Assembly (NCBI RefSeq): GCF_001432305.1
Contig: NZ_KQ483358.1
Coordinates: 1,606,430 to 1,670,429 of the forward strand
DNA: 64,000 nt
Direction of reading: 5' to 3'
Source: Curvibacter sp. PAE-UM
Lineage (GTDB): Bacteria; Pseudomonadota; Gammaproteobacteria; Burkholderiales; Burkholderiaceae_C
Part shown: positions 15,724 through 25,217 of the stretch, in pieces
Numbering within the stretch: the first letter of the stretch is position 1
Layout of the letters: the number at the start of each line of letters is the position of its first letter
Program-made: the position numbers and the translations under genes
The notes under the pieces: generated by a model
Database searches by the model: none
The model's input: only the letters and a program-made list of their open reading frames with translations
What the model was told of the DNA's origin: nothing

Positions 15724-17348
15724 GTGTCCGGTCCAAATGGCTGATCGCCGGTCTGGGCGTCAGTTTGGTGGTCCTCATTGCGCTTGAAGTCCGCTATGGC
15801 TTCCTGTACCGAGGCCACGAGCTGCAAGCGGCTGCCACAGCGAGTGGGGTGGAAACGCCGAGTGCCGAAACGTCCAAACCTGCACGCAAGCTTCTTTTCT
15901 ACCGCAACCCCATGGGCTTGCCCGATACCTCTCCCGTGCCGAAGAAGGATCCCATGGGCATGGACTACATCGCCGTCTATGAGGGTGAAGATCAGGAAGA
16001 CAGTTCGGGTCAGACGGGCCTGATCAGGATCAGCACGGAAAAGATCCAGAAGCTGGGTGTTCGGACCGAAGCGGCGCGTGTCCAAAAACTGGAACGCACG
16101 GTTCGCGCGGCGGGAAGAGTCGAACCCGACGAGCGCCGGATCTACACCATCTCGCCCAAGTTCGAGGGGTATGTGGAGCGCCTGCATGTGAACGTGACCG
16201 GTCAGACGGTGGCCAAGGGTCAGGTGCTCTTTGAGGTCTACAGCCCGGAACTGATCTCCGCGCAGCGCGAGTACCAGATCGCTTTGCAGGGCTTGCAGTC
16301 GACGCAAGGATCTGCGGATCAGGTGCAGTCGGGGATGCGTCGTTTGGCCGACTCCAGTCTGCAGCGTCTGCGCAACTGGGATATCTCGGAAGAACAGATC
16401 TCCGGCCTGGCGCCGTCGGGGGAAGTCCGACGCACGCTGGCATTCCGTTCCCCGGTCCAGGGCCTGGTGACAGAGAAAAAAGCCGTGCAAGGCATGCGCT
16501 TCATGCCGGGCGAAGCGCTGTACCAAGTCACAGACCTCGGCGCTGTCTGGGTAGTGGCCGATGTATTCGAACAGGACATCGGTCTCGTGAAGACCGGCGC
16601 CAAGGTCAAGGTGGCGATCAATGCCTATCCTGAAAAGGCGTTTTCGGGCATCGTCACCTATGTCTACCCCACGCTCAATCCCGAGACACGGACGATTCCC
16701 GTGCGCATTGAGCTGTCCAACCCTGGCATGCTGCTCAAGCCAGCCATGTTTGCGCAGATCGAACTTTCGGTCGGAACACGCACACAGACAGTGACGGTGC
16801 CCAATTCGGCCGTTATCGACAGCGGTACGCGGCAACTCGTGCTCGTCCAGGTCGGGGAGGGGCGCTTCGAGCCGAGGGAGGTCCGCCTAGGGCGGCGCGC
16901 CAGCAATGAGGTGGAAGTTTTGGAAGGCGTGCGCAGCGGCGAATCCGTCGTCGTCTCTGCCAACTTCCTGATTGATGCCGAGAGCAATCTCAAGGCAGCT
17001 GTGAGCGGTTTTGGTCAAGCGGGCCATGGTGCCAGTACAGACCCCGGGCAGAAGCAATCGAGCGAGATGCCGAAAGCGGCAACGACAGGTCACCGGGCGG
17101 AGGGGGCAATCGAGACCATCGATCTGAAGAGTGGCACGGTCGAAATCAGCCATGGTCCGGTTCCCAGCCTCAAATGGCCAGCCATGTCGATGGAGTTCGC
17201 TGTCGCCAATGGCGGCCTGCTGCAGGGTTACAAACCTGGCGACATGGTGGCGTTCGAGTTTGTCGAGCGTAAGCCCGGTGAGTGGGTGGTGACGGCATTG
17301 CGCCGTGCCGCACCCGCGCATGATGCAGCCGCACACAAGAGTCGCTAA
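15720..17348 (+). CDS. cusB: CusB adaptor with fused C-terminal CusF domain
   Basis: A 542-residue periplasmic adaptor of a Cu(I)/Ag(I) RND pump. After an N-terminal membrane anchor it has a heavy-metal-binding segment (FYRNPMGLPD ... KDPMGMDY, about 58-82), then the barrel-sandwich and helical hairpin (YERL-type beta part, ELISAQREYQIALQ), the beta-barrel and membrane-proximal domains to about residue 425. After a linker comes a CusF-like domain (about 455-535) with VEISHGPVPSLKWPAMSMEF, which keeps the His, Trp and two Met used by CusF for Cu(I). In E. coli CusF is a separate chaperone; here it is tethered to the adaptor. Confidence 0.92.
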   Translation: MSVRSKWLIAGLGVSLVVLIALEVRYGFLYRGHELQAAATASGVETPSAETSKPARKLLFYRNPMGLPDTSPVPKKDPMGMDYIAVYEGEDQEDSSGQTGLIRISTEKIQKLGVRTEAARVQKLERTVRAAGRVEPDERRIYTISPKFEGYVERLHVNVTGQTVAKGQVLFEVYSPELISAQREYQIALQGLQSTQGSADQVQSGMRRLADSSLQRLRNWDISEEQISGLAPSGEVRRTLAFRSPVQGLVTEKKAVQGMRFMPGEALYQVTDLGAVWVVADVFEQDIGLVKTGAKVKVAINAYPEKAFSGIVTYVYPTLNPETRTIPVRIELSNPGMLLKPAMFAQIELSVGTRTQTVTVPNSAVIDSGTRQLVLVQVGEGRFEPREVRLGRRASNEVEVLEGVRSGESVVVSANFLIDAESNLKAAVSGFGQAGHGASTDPGQKQSSEMPKAATTGHRAEGAIETIDLKSGTVEISHGPVPSLKWPAMSMEFAVANGGLLQGYKPGDMVAFEFVERKPGEWVVTALRRAAPAHDAAAHKSR

Positions 17349-17359
17349 CGGGAAGAAAA

Positions 17360-20300
17360 ATGCTCGCCAGAATCATCGATTGGTCGGGGCGCAACCGCTT
17401 CCTGATCCTTCTTGCCACCCTGTTCGTTGTCGCGGCCGGCATCTATGCCGTGATCCGCACACCGCTGGATGCCCTGCCTGACCTGTCCGACGTCCAGGTC
17501 ATCGTCTACACCGAGTATCCGGGACAGGCCCCGCAGGTGGTCGAGGACCAGGTTACCTACCCTTTGACAACAGCCATGTTGTCGGTGCCCCGATCCAAGG
17601 TGGTGCGGGGATTCTCCTTCTTCGGTGCCTCCTTCGTTTACATCATCTTCGAGGACGGCACCGATATCTACTGGGCACGCTCGCGCGTGCTGGAGTACCT
17701 CAACTTCGCCGCCGGACGCATGCCCAAGGGCGTGACCCCGCAGATCGGGCCCGACGCGACCGGCGTGGGGTGGGTGTACCAATACGCCTTGCTGGCGAAA
17801 GACCGTAGCTTGGCCGAGTTGCGCAGCCTGCAGGATTGGTATCTTCGTTATCAGCTGACCAAGGCCCACGGGGTCTCTGAAGTAGCCTCCATCGGAGGCT
17901 TCGTCCAGACCTATCAGGTCACGGTCGACCCGGTAAAACTGCGTGCCTACGGCATCCCCTTGAGCCGGATTTCCCAGGTGATCCGCGATTCCAATCGGGA
18001 CGTGGGCGGACGGGTCATTGAGATGGCCGAGACCGAGTACATGGTGCGCGGCAAGGGCTATCTGCGCGGTGTGTCGGATATCGAAAGCCTGGCGCTACGC
18101 AGCGAGAAGGGCACACCGGTTCTGGTGCGCGACGTTGCACGGGTGGAACTGGTCCCCGACGAGCGCCGCGGCCTGACCGAACTCAACGGCGAAGGCGAGG
18201 TGGTTTCCGGCATCGCCATGGCGCGTTATGGCCAGAACGCCCTGGAGGTTATTCACAATCTGAAGGAAAAGGTCGCCGAGGTCTCCTCGGGCCTGCCTGA
18301 GGGGGTCACCATCGAGGCCGTTTATGACCGCTCCGACCTGATCCACCGGGCCATCGACACCTTGAAGCGGACCCTGCTGGAGGAGTCGCTCATCGTCGCC
18401 CTGGTGTGCGTGGTGTTCCTGCTCCACGTGCGCTCGGCACTGGTGGCTATTCTGATGCTGCCCATCGGCGTCCTGATCGCCTTCATCGCCATGCGCCTGC
18501 TGGGCATGAATTCGAACCTGATGAGTCTGGGGGGGATTGCGATTGCCATCGGCGCCATGGTCGATGCCGCCATCGTGATGATCGAGAACGCGCACAAGCA
18601 CTTGGAGCGCCTGCCGCCCGAGCATACGGCGGCCGAGCGTGTCGATGCGATGTTGGTTGCCTGCAAGGAGGTTGGGCCGGCCTTGTTCTTCTCGCTGCTG
18701 ATCATCACAGTTTCGTTCCTGCCGGTCTTCACGCTGGAATCTCAGGAAGGTCGGTTGTTCTCGCCTTTGGCTTACACCAAGACATTCGCCATGGCCGGAG
18801 CGGCCATGCTCTCGGTGACACTGGTTCCGGTCCTGATGCTTTTCTTCATCCGCGGCAAGATCATGCCTGAGGCGAAGAACCCGGTGAACCGTTTCCTGAT
18901 CTGGTTGTACCGCCCCATCATTGCCTGGGTGATGATCTGGAAAAAGACGACCATCGGTCTTGCGCTGCTGGCGCTGGGTATCACCCTTTATCCGGCGTCC
19001 AGGCTTGGATCCGAATTCATGCCGACGCTCAACGAGGGAACGCTTTTGTACATGCCGTCTTCGTTGCCCGGCATGTCCATCACCAAGGCTGCCGAACTGC
19101 TGCAGACCCAGAACAAGATCATCAAGAGCTTCCCGGAGGTTACCTCCGTATACGGCAAGGCTGGCCGCGCCAACACGGCGACCGATCCGGCCCCAACCGA
19201 GATGTTCGAGACGGTCATCAACCTCAAACCAACCTCAGAGTGGCGGGACGGCATGACGACGGACAAGCTGATCGCAGAGATGGACAAGGTGCTGCAGTTC
19301 CCTGGTGTTTCCAATGCCTGGACCATGCCGATCAAGGCGCGTATCGACATGCTCTCGACCGGCATACGCACACCGATAGGTATCAAGGTGTTCGGCAAGG
19401 ATCTGGCCGAGATGGAGCGTCTGGCAAAGGAGATTGAAGCGGTCGTCAAGACGGTACCCGGCACCAGTTCGGCTTTCGCCGAGCGCATCACTGGAGGTTA
19501 CTACCTGAACATCGAGCCCGATCGCCCGCAGCTGGCACGCTATGGGCTCAATGTGGGTGAGTTGCAGGAAGTCATCGGTACGGCGCTGGGCGGCGAAATG
19601 GTGACCACCACGGTCGAAGGGCGCGAGCGCTTTGGCGTCACCGTGCGCTACCCGCGTGAGTTGCGCAACGATCCGCAGCAGATCGCGACACAGGTTCTGG
19701 TGCCGACGCCGGGCGGCGCCATGGTGCCGCTGGGGCAGGTGGCGACTCTTTCGATAGCCAAGGGTGCGCCCGGTATTCGCACCGAAAATGCCTTGCTGTC
19801 CGCGTACATCTATGTGGACATCCGGGATCGGGACATCGGTGGCTATGTGGCCGATGCCAAGAAGGCCGTGGCCGAACGGATCAAATTCCCGCCGGGATAT
19901 TACGCAACCTGGAGCGGCCAGTTTGAGTCCATGGAGCGGGCCATCCAGAAAATGAAGGTGGTCATCCCCGTGACGCTGGCGCTGATCTTCCTGTTGCTGT
20001 ACCTGAACTTCAGGCGTCTCACTGAAACTCTGATCGTGATGCTCTCCGTTCCGTTTGCCCTGGTCGGCGGGATCTGGTTGATGTGGCTGCTGGATTACAA
20101 CCTGTCGGTTGCCGTGGCTGTGGGCTTCATCGCTCTGGCCGGGGTAGCAGCAGAGACCGGAGTGGTCATGCTGATCTACCTGGATCACGCTTGGGAAGAG
20201 GTGAAGGCTCGGCGCCAAGCGGAGGGGAAGACCCCCGGGGCGGCCGACCTCTACGCGGCGGTTATGGATGGTGCCGTTGAACGGGTACGGCCCAAGATGA

Positions 20301-20521
20301 TGACCGTGGTGGCCATCATGGCGGGTCTTTTGCCCATCATGTGGGGCAGCGGCACCGGTTCCGAGGTCATGAGCCGTATTGCCGCACCCATGGTCGGGGG
20401 CATGATTTCCTCGACCATCCTCACGCTGGCCGTCATCCCGGCCATCTATGCCCTGGTAAAGCAGTGGCAGCTACGCCACGAAATGGATGGTGTATTACCG
20501 CTGGGGGTAAAGCCAAACTGA
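17360..20521 (+). CDS. cusA: CusA copper/silver RND efflux permease
   Basis: A 1,053-residue inner-membrane proton-driven pump. It has the RND layout: TM1, a periplasmic domain, TM2-TM6 with GGIAIAIGAMVDAAIVMIEN in TM4, a second periplasmic domain and TM8-TM12. The second periplasmic domain contains LPGMSITKAAELL, TDPAPTEMFETVINL and RIDMLSTGIRTPIGIKV, which carry Met residues matching the methionine site of E. coli CusA. It is expelled through the cusC-like channel. Twelve bases separate it from cusB. It differs in TM4 from the RND permease at 331, so the two pumps are probably not redundant. Confidence 0.93.
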   Translation: MLARIIDWSGRNRFLILLATLFVVAAGIYAVIRTPLDALPDLSDVQVIVYTEYPGQAPQVVEDQVTYPLTTAMLSVPRSKVVRGFSFFGASFVYIIFEDGTDIYWARSRVLEYLNFAAGRMPKGVTPQIGPDATGVGWVYQYALLAKDRSLAELRSLQDWYLRYQLTKAHGVSEVASIGGFVQTYQVTVDPVKLRAYGIPLSRISQVIRDSNRDVGGRVIEMAETEYMVRGKGYLRGVSDIESLALRSEKGTPVLVRDVARVELVPDERRGLTELNGEGEVVSGIAMARYGQNALEVIHNLKEKVAEVSSGLPEGVTIEAVYDRSDLIHRAIDTLKRTLLEESLIVALVCVVFLLHVRSALVAILMLPIGVLIAFIAMRLLGMNSNLMSLGGIAIAIGAMVDAAIVMIENAHKHLERLPPEHTAAERVDAMLVACKEVGPALFFSLLIITVSFLPVFTLESQEGRLFSPLAYTKTFAMAGAAMLSVTLVPVLMLFFIRGKIMPEAKNPVNRFLIWLYRPIIAWVMIWKKTTIGLALLALGITLYPASRLGSEFMPTLNEGTLLYMPSSLPGMSITKAAELLQTQNKIIKSFPEVTSVYGKAGRANTATDPAPTEMFETVINLKPTSEWRDGMTTDKLIAEMDKVLQFPGVSNAWTMPIKARIDMLSTGIRTPIGIKVFGKDLAEMERLAKEIEAVVKTVPGTSSAFAERITGGYYLNIEPDRPQLARYGLNVGELQEVIGTALGGEMVTTTVEGRERFGVTVRYPRELRNDPQQIATQVLVPTPGGAMVPLGQVATLSIAKGAPGIRTENALLSAYIYVDIRDRDIGGYVADAKKAVAERIKFPPGYYATWSGQFESMERAIQKMKVVIPVTLALIFLLLYLNFRRLTETLIVMLSVPFALVGGIWLMWLLDYNLSVAVAVGFIALAGVAAETGVVMLIYLDHAWEEVKARRQAEGKTPGAADLYAAVMDGAVERVRPKMMTVVAIMAGLLPIMWGSGTGSEVMSRIAAPMVGGMISSTILTLAVIPAIYALVKQWQLRHEMDGVLPLGVKPN

Positions 20522-20557
20522 GTCGGCGGGGGGATGATCAAGCCTCGGGAATGGCGC

Positions 20558-20588
20558 TTGACATGGACACGATGGGAAGGTTTATCTT
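20558..20588 (+). promoter_or_regulatory. CueR-type promoter of copZ-copA
   Basis: TTGACA and TATCTT are spaced by 19 bases, the signature of MerR-family control. The right half GGAAGGTTTA equals that of E. coli copA, which CueR activates; the left half of the dyad is poorly kept. No CueR gene is in the window, so the regulator would be encoded elsewhere. Start of copZ is 39 bases downstream. Confidence 0.6.
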
Positions 20589-20627
20589 GGTGTCTGCGTC
20601 AATAGAGGCGCCTAACAGGAGAAACTT

Positions 20628-20945
20628 ATGAGTTCGATGGAACTGTCAGTAGAAGGTATGACCTGCGGCTCTTGTGCCAACGCCGTGCGCAAAGCGTTGA
20701 CCCGCGTTCCTGGTGTCGGTCATGTTGACGTGGATCTCGCGCGAGGACGGGCGACGGTCGCGTTTTCAGGTGAAGGGAACCATCTGCAGGAGATGCTGGA
20801 TGCGCTGACAGAAGCTGGCTACAAGGGGGAACTGGTTTCAGATTCGCCGGCATCAGTCAGCGAAGATTCGCCGAGCCCTAGCTCGGGGCGCTGCGCCAGC
20901 GCCAAAACCACGCAAGGTCAAGGTGGTTGCTGCTGCGGCCGTTGA
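20628..20945 (+). CDS. copZ: CopZ-like copper chaperone with Cys-rich tail
   Basis: A 105-residue cytosolic protein. Residues 1-67 are a heavy-metal-associated domain with GMTCGSCANAVRKAL (Cys13 and Cys16 by my count) and a beta-alpha-beta-beta-alpha-beta pattern. A Ser-rich linker leads to a tail with GRCASAKT and GGCCCGR. The domain would carry Cu(I) to the ATPase encoded next. The Cys tail is unusual for CopZ and might add a second metal site. AGGAGA lies upstream of the ATG. Confidence 0.85.
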   Translation: MSSMELSVEGMTCGSCANAVRKALTRVPGVGHVDVDLARGRATVAFSGEGNHLQEMLDALTEAGYKGELVSDSPASVSEDSPSPSSGRCASAKTTQGQGGCCCGR

Positions 20946-20997
20946 CTGAACTGCCGCTGCGCCAAGATTGTTTGAGAACAGAAGGGAAGTTGAAGCC

Positions 20998-23343
20998 ATG
21001 GATGAACATGCTCATCACGAACACCATCATCATGATGGGGAAAAACCAGCCTCGACATCACCGACGCAGACAGCTGGTTTGAAAGACCCGGTCTGCGGCA
21101 TGGCCGTCACCGCGCAGTCAGAACACCACCTCAGCCACCAGGGGCAGAGTTACTTTTTCTGCAGTGCGAAGTGCCAAGGCAAGTTCGCCGCTGATCCAGA
21201 GCGCTACGCAAGCCGGGTAGTCGCCGCACCGGTGTCAGCGCCGGCGCCCATAGGTACGATCTACACCTGTCCCATGCATCCGGAGATCCGGCAGGACCAT
21301 CCGGGCTCATGCCCCAAGTGCGGCATGACCCTTGAGCCTTTGCTACCGGAGCTGGAAGAGGAGGACAACCCAGAGCTGAAAGATTTTCGGCGACGCTTCT
21401 GGTGGACGCTCCCGCTGACAGTGGTCGTGACGGTGTTGGCCATGTTCGGCCACCAGCTCAACTGGTTTGACATGGCGCGACAGAGCTGGATCGAACTGGT
21501 CCTCTCCCTGCCGATCGTGCTGTGGGCGGGCTGGCCGTTTTTTGAGCGCGGCTGGCAGTCGGTGCTCAACCGCAGTCCCAACATGTGGACTTTGATCGGC
21601 CTGGGCACCGGTGCCGCCTTTCTTTACAGCCTGGTAGCTACCATCGCGCCGGAAGTGTTCCCAGCCTCCTTCGTCGCCATGGGCCGTGTGGCCGTCTATT
21701 ACGAGGCCACCGCGGTCATCATTTCGCTCACGCTGCTGGGGCAGGTGCTCGAATTGAAAGCCCGGTCCCAGACCTCGGCCGCCATCAAGTCGCTGCTGGG
21801 TTTGGCGCCCAAGACTGCACGGCGCATTCGGGCCGATGGTTCGGAAGAGGACGTGCCCTTGACCCATGTGCATGTGGGCGACCGGCTGCGTATCCGGCCC
21901 GGAGAAAAGGTGCCGGTGGACGGCGTGGTGGAGGAAGGGAGTAGCGCGGTTGACGAATCGATGCTCACTGGAGAGCCGGTGCCCGTGACAAAGCGGGTCG
22001 GCGACAAGGTGATCGGCGCCACCATGAATACCAGCGGCGCCCTGGTCATGCGCTCGGAAAAAGTCGGTTCTTCGACCATGTTGGCGCAGATTGTTCAGAT
22101 GGTGGCGCAGGCCCAGCGCTCCAAGGCGCCGATGCAGCGCATGGCGGACATCGTGGCCGGGTATTTCGTACTCATGGTCGTTGCCATTGCGCTGCTGACC
22201 TTCTTTGTCTGGGGGTTCTTTGGGCCTCAACCCAGCTGGGTCTATGCGCTGATCAATTCGGTTGCCGTTCTGATCATTGCCTGTCCCTGTGCGCTCGGAC
22301 TGGCGACGCCCATGTCCATCATGGTGGCTACGGGCAAGGGCGCCACCCGTGGTGTGCTGTTCCGCGACGCAGCGGCCATCGAGCACATGCGTCGGATCGA
22401 CACGCTGATCATCGACAAGACTGGCACCCTGACGGAAGGTCGGCCGGCCTTCGACCGCGCGGTTGCGGCACCCGGTTTCGAGGCGGACGAAGTGTTGCGG
22501 CTGGCGGCCAGCCTGGATCAGGGCAGCGAGCACCCCTTGGCCGACGCCATCGTGCGCTCCGCCCGCGAGCGAGGGCTTGCTCTGGACAAGCCGGATCAGT
22601 TCGAATCCGGATCCGGCATAGGCGTGCGCGGACTCGTTGGTGGACAGCAGCTGGCGCTGGGGAATACCACCCTGATGCAGCAATTGGACGTATCTGTCGA
22701 TTCCCTGGTTCCCCAAGCTGAAGCGCTTCGGGCAGAGGGCGCAAGCGTCATGCATCTCGCAGTTGATGGCCGCCTGGCCGGTCTGCTGGCTGTCTCCGAT
22801 CCCATCAAGGCCAGCACGCCTGAGGCACTGGCGACGCTGAAGGCCGCCGGCATGCGCATCGTGATGGCCACCGGCGATGGCCTGACGACCGCCAAGGCGG
22901 TTGGTGCCCGCCTGGGGATATACGAGGTGCATGGTGAAGTCAAGCCGGCTGACAAACTCATCCTCGTGGAGAAGCTGCAACGTGAAGGCCGAGTCGTCGC
23001 CATGGCGGGCGACGGTATCAACGACGCGCCAGCACTGGCGAAGGCGGATGTCGGCATTGCCATGGGCACCGGCACCGATGTGGCGATGAACAGCGCGCAG
23101 ATCACGCTGGTCAAGGGCGATCTGCGCGGGATTGCGGTGGCACGTACCTTGTCGGAAGACACCGTGCGCAACATGAAGCAGAACCTCATGTTTGCCTTCC
23201 TGTACAACGCGTTGGGTATTCCGGTGGCCGCCGGCGTCTTATATCCAGTGACCGGATGGCTGCTTTCCCCCCTGATTGCCGCACTGGCCATGAGCTTCAG
23301 TTCGGCGTCGGTGATCGGTAATGCATTGCGTCTACGGCGATGA
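20998..23343 (+). CDS. copA: Copper-exporting P1B-type ATPase
   Basis: A 781-residue ATP-driven Cu(I) exporter. The N-terminus is His-rich ([12 protein letters not shown]), then a YHS/TRASH-like domain ([23 protein letters not shown]) and a heavy-metal-binding domain ([20 protein letters not shown]). There is no classical CxxC heavy-metal-associated domain; the separate chaperone may replace it. Core motifs: TGE in the actuator domain (MLTGEPVP), CPC in the membrane ([13 protein letters not shown]), DKTGTLTEG with the phosphorylated Asp, SEHPLA for the HP motif and [10 protein letters not shown]. The start at 20,998 has AGAAGGGAAG upstream. It overlaps the next gene by ATGA. Confidence 0.95.
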   Translation: MDEHAHHEHHHHDGEKPASTSPTQTAGLKDPVCGMAVTAQSEHHLSHQGQSYFFCSAKCQGKFAADPERYASRVVAAPVSAPAPIGTIYTCPMHPEIRQDHPGSCPKCGMTLEPLLPELEEEDNPELKDFRRRFWWTLPLTVVVTVLAMFGHQLNWFDMARQSWIELVLSLPIVLWAGWPFFERGWQSVLNRSPNMWTLIGLGTGAAFLYSLVATIAPEVFPASFVAMGRVAVYYEATAVIISLTLLGQVLELKARSQTSAAIKSLLGLAPKTARRIRADGSEEDVPLTHVHVGDRLRIRPGEKVPVDGVVEEGSSAVDESMLTGEPVPVTKRVGDKVIGATMNTSGALVMRSEKVGSSTMLAQIVQMVAQAQRSKAPMQRMADIVAGYFVLMVVAIALLTFFVWGFFGPQPSWVYALINSVAVLIIACPCALGLATPMSIMVATGKGATRGVLFRDAAAIEHMRRIDTLIIDKTGTLTEGRPAFDRAVAAPGFEADEVLRLAASLDQGSEHPLADAIVRSARERGLALDKPDQFESGSGIGVRGLVGGQQLALGNTTLMQQLDVSVDSLVPQAEALRAEGASVMHLAVDGRLAGLLAVSDPIKASTPEALATLKAAGMRIVMATGDGLTTAKAVGARLGIYEVHGEVKPADKLILVEKLQREGRVVAMAGDGINDAPALAKADVGIAMGTGTDVAMNSAQITLVKGDLRGIAVARTLSEDTVRNMKQNLMFAFLYNALGIPVAAGVLYPVTGWLLSPLIAALAMSFSSASVIGNALRLRR

Positions 23344-23828
23344 GTCAACAGCGAGAGAGACATGCCGAGGCTGTGGCGCTGATCCATGCAGCGCCGGAGC
23401 AGATCTTTGCCAGTCTGGACGACCAATGCCGACTCGCGGTGCACATGACCAAAGCGTCGTGGATGACCTTGGGCTCGAAATTCAGTTTCGAGCTCGATGA
23501 GTCCCAGGGGCATCGTGTCGGCTCGGTTGTCCGCATGAACGGGCGTATCGCCGGCATTGAGCTCGGGCTGGACGAGATCGTGAATGAATATGAGCCACCC
23601 TTACGCAAGGCGTGGGCCACGCTCGGCGAGCCGCGCTTGCTTGTCATTGGAGCCTATCGCATGGGATTCAACCTGGCAGCAGAAGGTCAAGGTGCGCGCC
23701 TGCAAGTCTGGATTGATTACCAACTGCCCAGCCGGGCGGCCCTGAGATGGCTGGGATGGCTCCTGGGCCCCGTCTACGCAAGTTGGTGTGTACGCGAAAT
23801 GGTTGAAGACGCAAGAAGAGGTTTTTGA
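23340..23828 (+). CDS. SRPBCC-like protein downstream of copA
   Basis: A 162-residue soluble protein. It starts [19 protein letters not shown], the usual opening of the START/SRPBCC lipid-binding fold, and ends with a predicted amphipathic helix ([20 protein letters not shown]). The fold binds hydrophobic ligands; this member's ligand is unknown. It overlaps the copA stop (ATGA) and the next gene follows after one base, so it belongs to the copper operon. Confidence 0.75.
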   Translation: MSQQRERHAEAVALIHAAPEQIFASLDDQCRLAVHMTKASWMTLGSKFSFELDESQGHRVGSVVRMNGRIAGIELGLDEIVNEYEPPLRKAWATLGEPRLLVIGAYRMGFNLAAEGQGARLQVWIDYQLPSRAALRWLGWLLGPVYASWCVREMVEDARRGF

Positions 23829-23829
23829 A

Positions 23830-24072
23830 ATGGATGCTTTCTATCACCGATTCTCTGAGCTTTTTGCCCAGATTGGCCTCTCGCGCGAGCCAGCCGATAT
23901 CCGCGCATTTATCGAGAAGAATTCACCGCTGTCTGCCGAGGTGCGATTAGAGGACGCGCCGTTTTGGAGTGCTGCGCAAGCCACCCTTCTTCGGGAAAAG
24001 CTTCAAGACGATGCTGATTGGTCAGAGGTTGTCGATCAACTCAATGCCGCACTCCGTGCGATGCACAATTAA
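23830..24072 (+). CDS. DUF2789 family small protein
   Basis: An 80-residue acidic helical protein: HRFSELFAQIGLSREPADI, then FIEKNSPLSAEVRLEDAPFW and SAAQATLLREKL. This matches the DUF2789 pattern. The start at 23,830 is chosen because it is one base after the preceding stop; a longer frame from 23,788 would overlap that gene by 41 bases. Function is unknown. It is the last gene of the copper island. Confidence 0.75.
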   Translation: MDAFYHRFSELFAQIGLSREPADIRAFIEKNSPLSAEVRLEDAPFWSAAQATLLREKLQDDADWSEVVDQLNAALRAMHN

Positions 24073-24548
24073 CGGCATTAGCAAGTATGCGTCATGTATT
24101 GGCGCCGTGACAGCACGAGCAGCGAGTAATGCGCTAAATCGGGTTGAAACGGAACTGGACACGAAGCGAATGCCGCCAGCTTGAAGTCGCTGTTCGACCG
24201 ACAAGGAGCCGCTGGGTCGCTCGATGCTGAATCGATTTCGACGGCTATGACTATTTCCGCCAGCGGTACTGGGACGGGAGCGCACCATCTAACTACTTCA
24301 CTGACCCGAGGATGATGGCCGCCTTTGCCGCTGAAGTGCTGCCGCTGTTGAGTACGGCTGCCAGCAGCCTACGGCACGGTCGTCGCCTGTTTGCTCATCG
24401 TCTTGCGGGACAGGAAAAACCATGTTCCATGGCAACAAGTGGCCGCACCACCTGGAATGTCAGCAGCTCAATTTCGATCACGAAACCCAGCGCTATCGCG
24501 CTGAACGACGCCAGAAAAAGCATCTCGGCGTGTGCTTGACGGCTTTCG
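24073..24548. other. Gene-free stretch at copper/defence island junction
   Basis: I find no complete gene in these 476 bases. A protein-like stretch in one frame (24,231 onward, IDFDGYDYFRQRYWDG ... PRMMAAFAAEVLPLL) starts right after a stop and seems to lose sense near 24,420, so it may be a gene remnant that I cannot identify. The stretch separates two genomic islands of different character and may hold an old recombination junction. Confidence 0.4.
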
Positions 24549-25217
24549 TCAGGACGGAAAATCAAGGAAGAGGTGGCAGATTCGCACATACCCGACGGGT
24601 GGCTGCTTGTCGGTCGGCCTCAGGTGCTCCGTGTCGAAATGGGCTTCGTGGAAGCCTTGCGACGGCTCGATGATCCGTGCGGCGCTGCGCCAGTTCAACT
24701 TCTCGCAGCGATTGGAGGCTAAAGTCGCTTTCAGCGTGTTGACGCAAGCAGCTTTTGGCGAGATCACGATGCCGGCCATCAGCACCACCGGCTGCTTGAT
24801 CGCGTAGTCGCCGTCGATGAAGCGCCCCATGCCGTCGGCGCCCCAGTACTTCGTCAATGTCCGAGGGTTGTTGCCGTCAATCTTCTTGAACTCGTAAACG
24901 AGCTTCAACGTCGGCGTCGAACGGTTGGAGAAGTACTCGATGTCGGTGCGGTAGCTGGTGATTCGCTTGCCAGCCGCTGCGTCGATCTTGCCGAATGGGT
25001 TCTCTTGGCCCCAACGCCCCGTCAGGCGCCCAGTGGCTTCGGAAATGTCCTTCAGATGCTCGCAGAGGAGGTCCGTGAGCTTAGGTTCGGACAGCGAGGA
25101 CCTGAAGGCGGTACCGGCCGAACTGGTGAGCTGCGCCCAGGCTTCGACAAGCAGTTTGGTGGCGATAGCTGATTCGTCTGTGGGGAATACGCCTCCCCAA
25201 CTCAGCCCGCCGCTCAT
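24549..25217 (-). CDS. Putative PD-(D/E)XK nuclease of a restriction pair
   Basis: A 222-residue protein that I do not recognise by name. Residues 90-111 read RTDIEYFS ... KLVYEFKK: Asp92 followed by Glu109-Phe-Lys111, the D...ExK pattern of PD-(D/E)XK nucleases, with a helical Glu (LLCEHL, Glu53) upstream as often seen in the fold. The start overlaps the methyltransferase stop by four bases (ATGA), so the two are made together. A methylase coupled to a small nuclease suggests a restriction-modification or related defence unit. The nuclease call is motif-level only; it could also be an accessory subunit. Confidence 0.6.
   Translation of the reverse strand: MSGGLSWGGVFPTDESAIATKLLVEAWAQLTSSAGTAFRSSLSEPKLTDLLCEHLKDISEATGRLTGRWGQENPFGKIDAAAGKRITSYRTDIEYFSNRSTPTLKLVYEFKKIDGNNPRTLTKYWGADGMGRFIDGDYAIKQPVVLMAGIVISPKAACVNTLKATLASNRCEKLNWRSAARIIEPSQGFHEAHFDTEHLRPTDKQPPVGYVRICHLFLDFPS

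Noticed and set aside
24312..24807. Several short plus-strand frames near the island junction
   Set aside because: No ribosome sites and, beyond 24,549, they overlap the nuclease-like gene on the other strand; only a possible remnant around 24,231-24,420 is noted.
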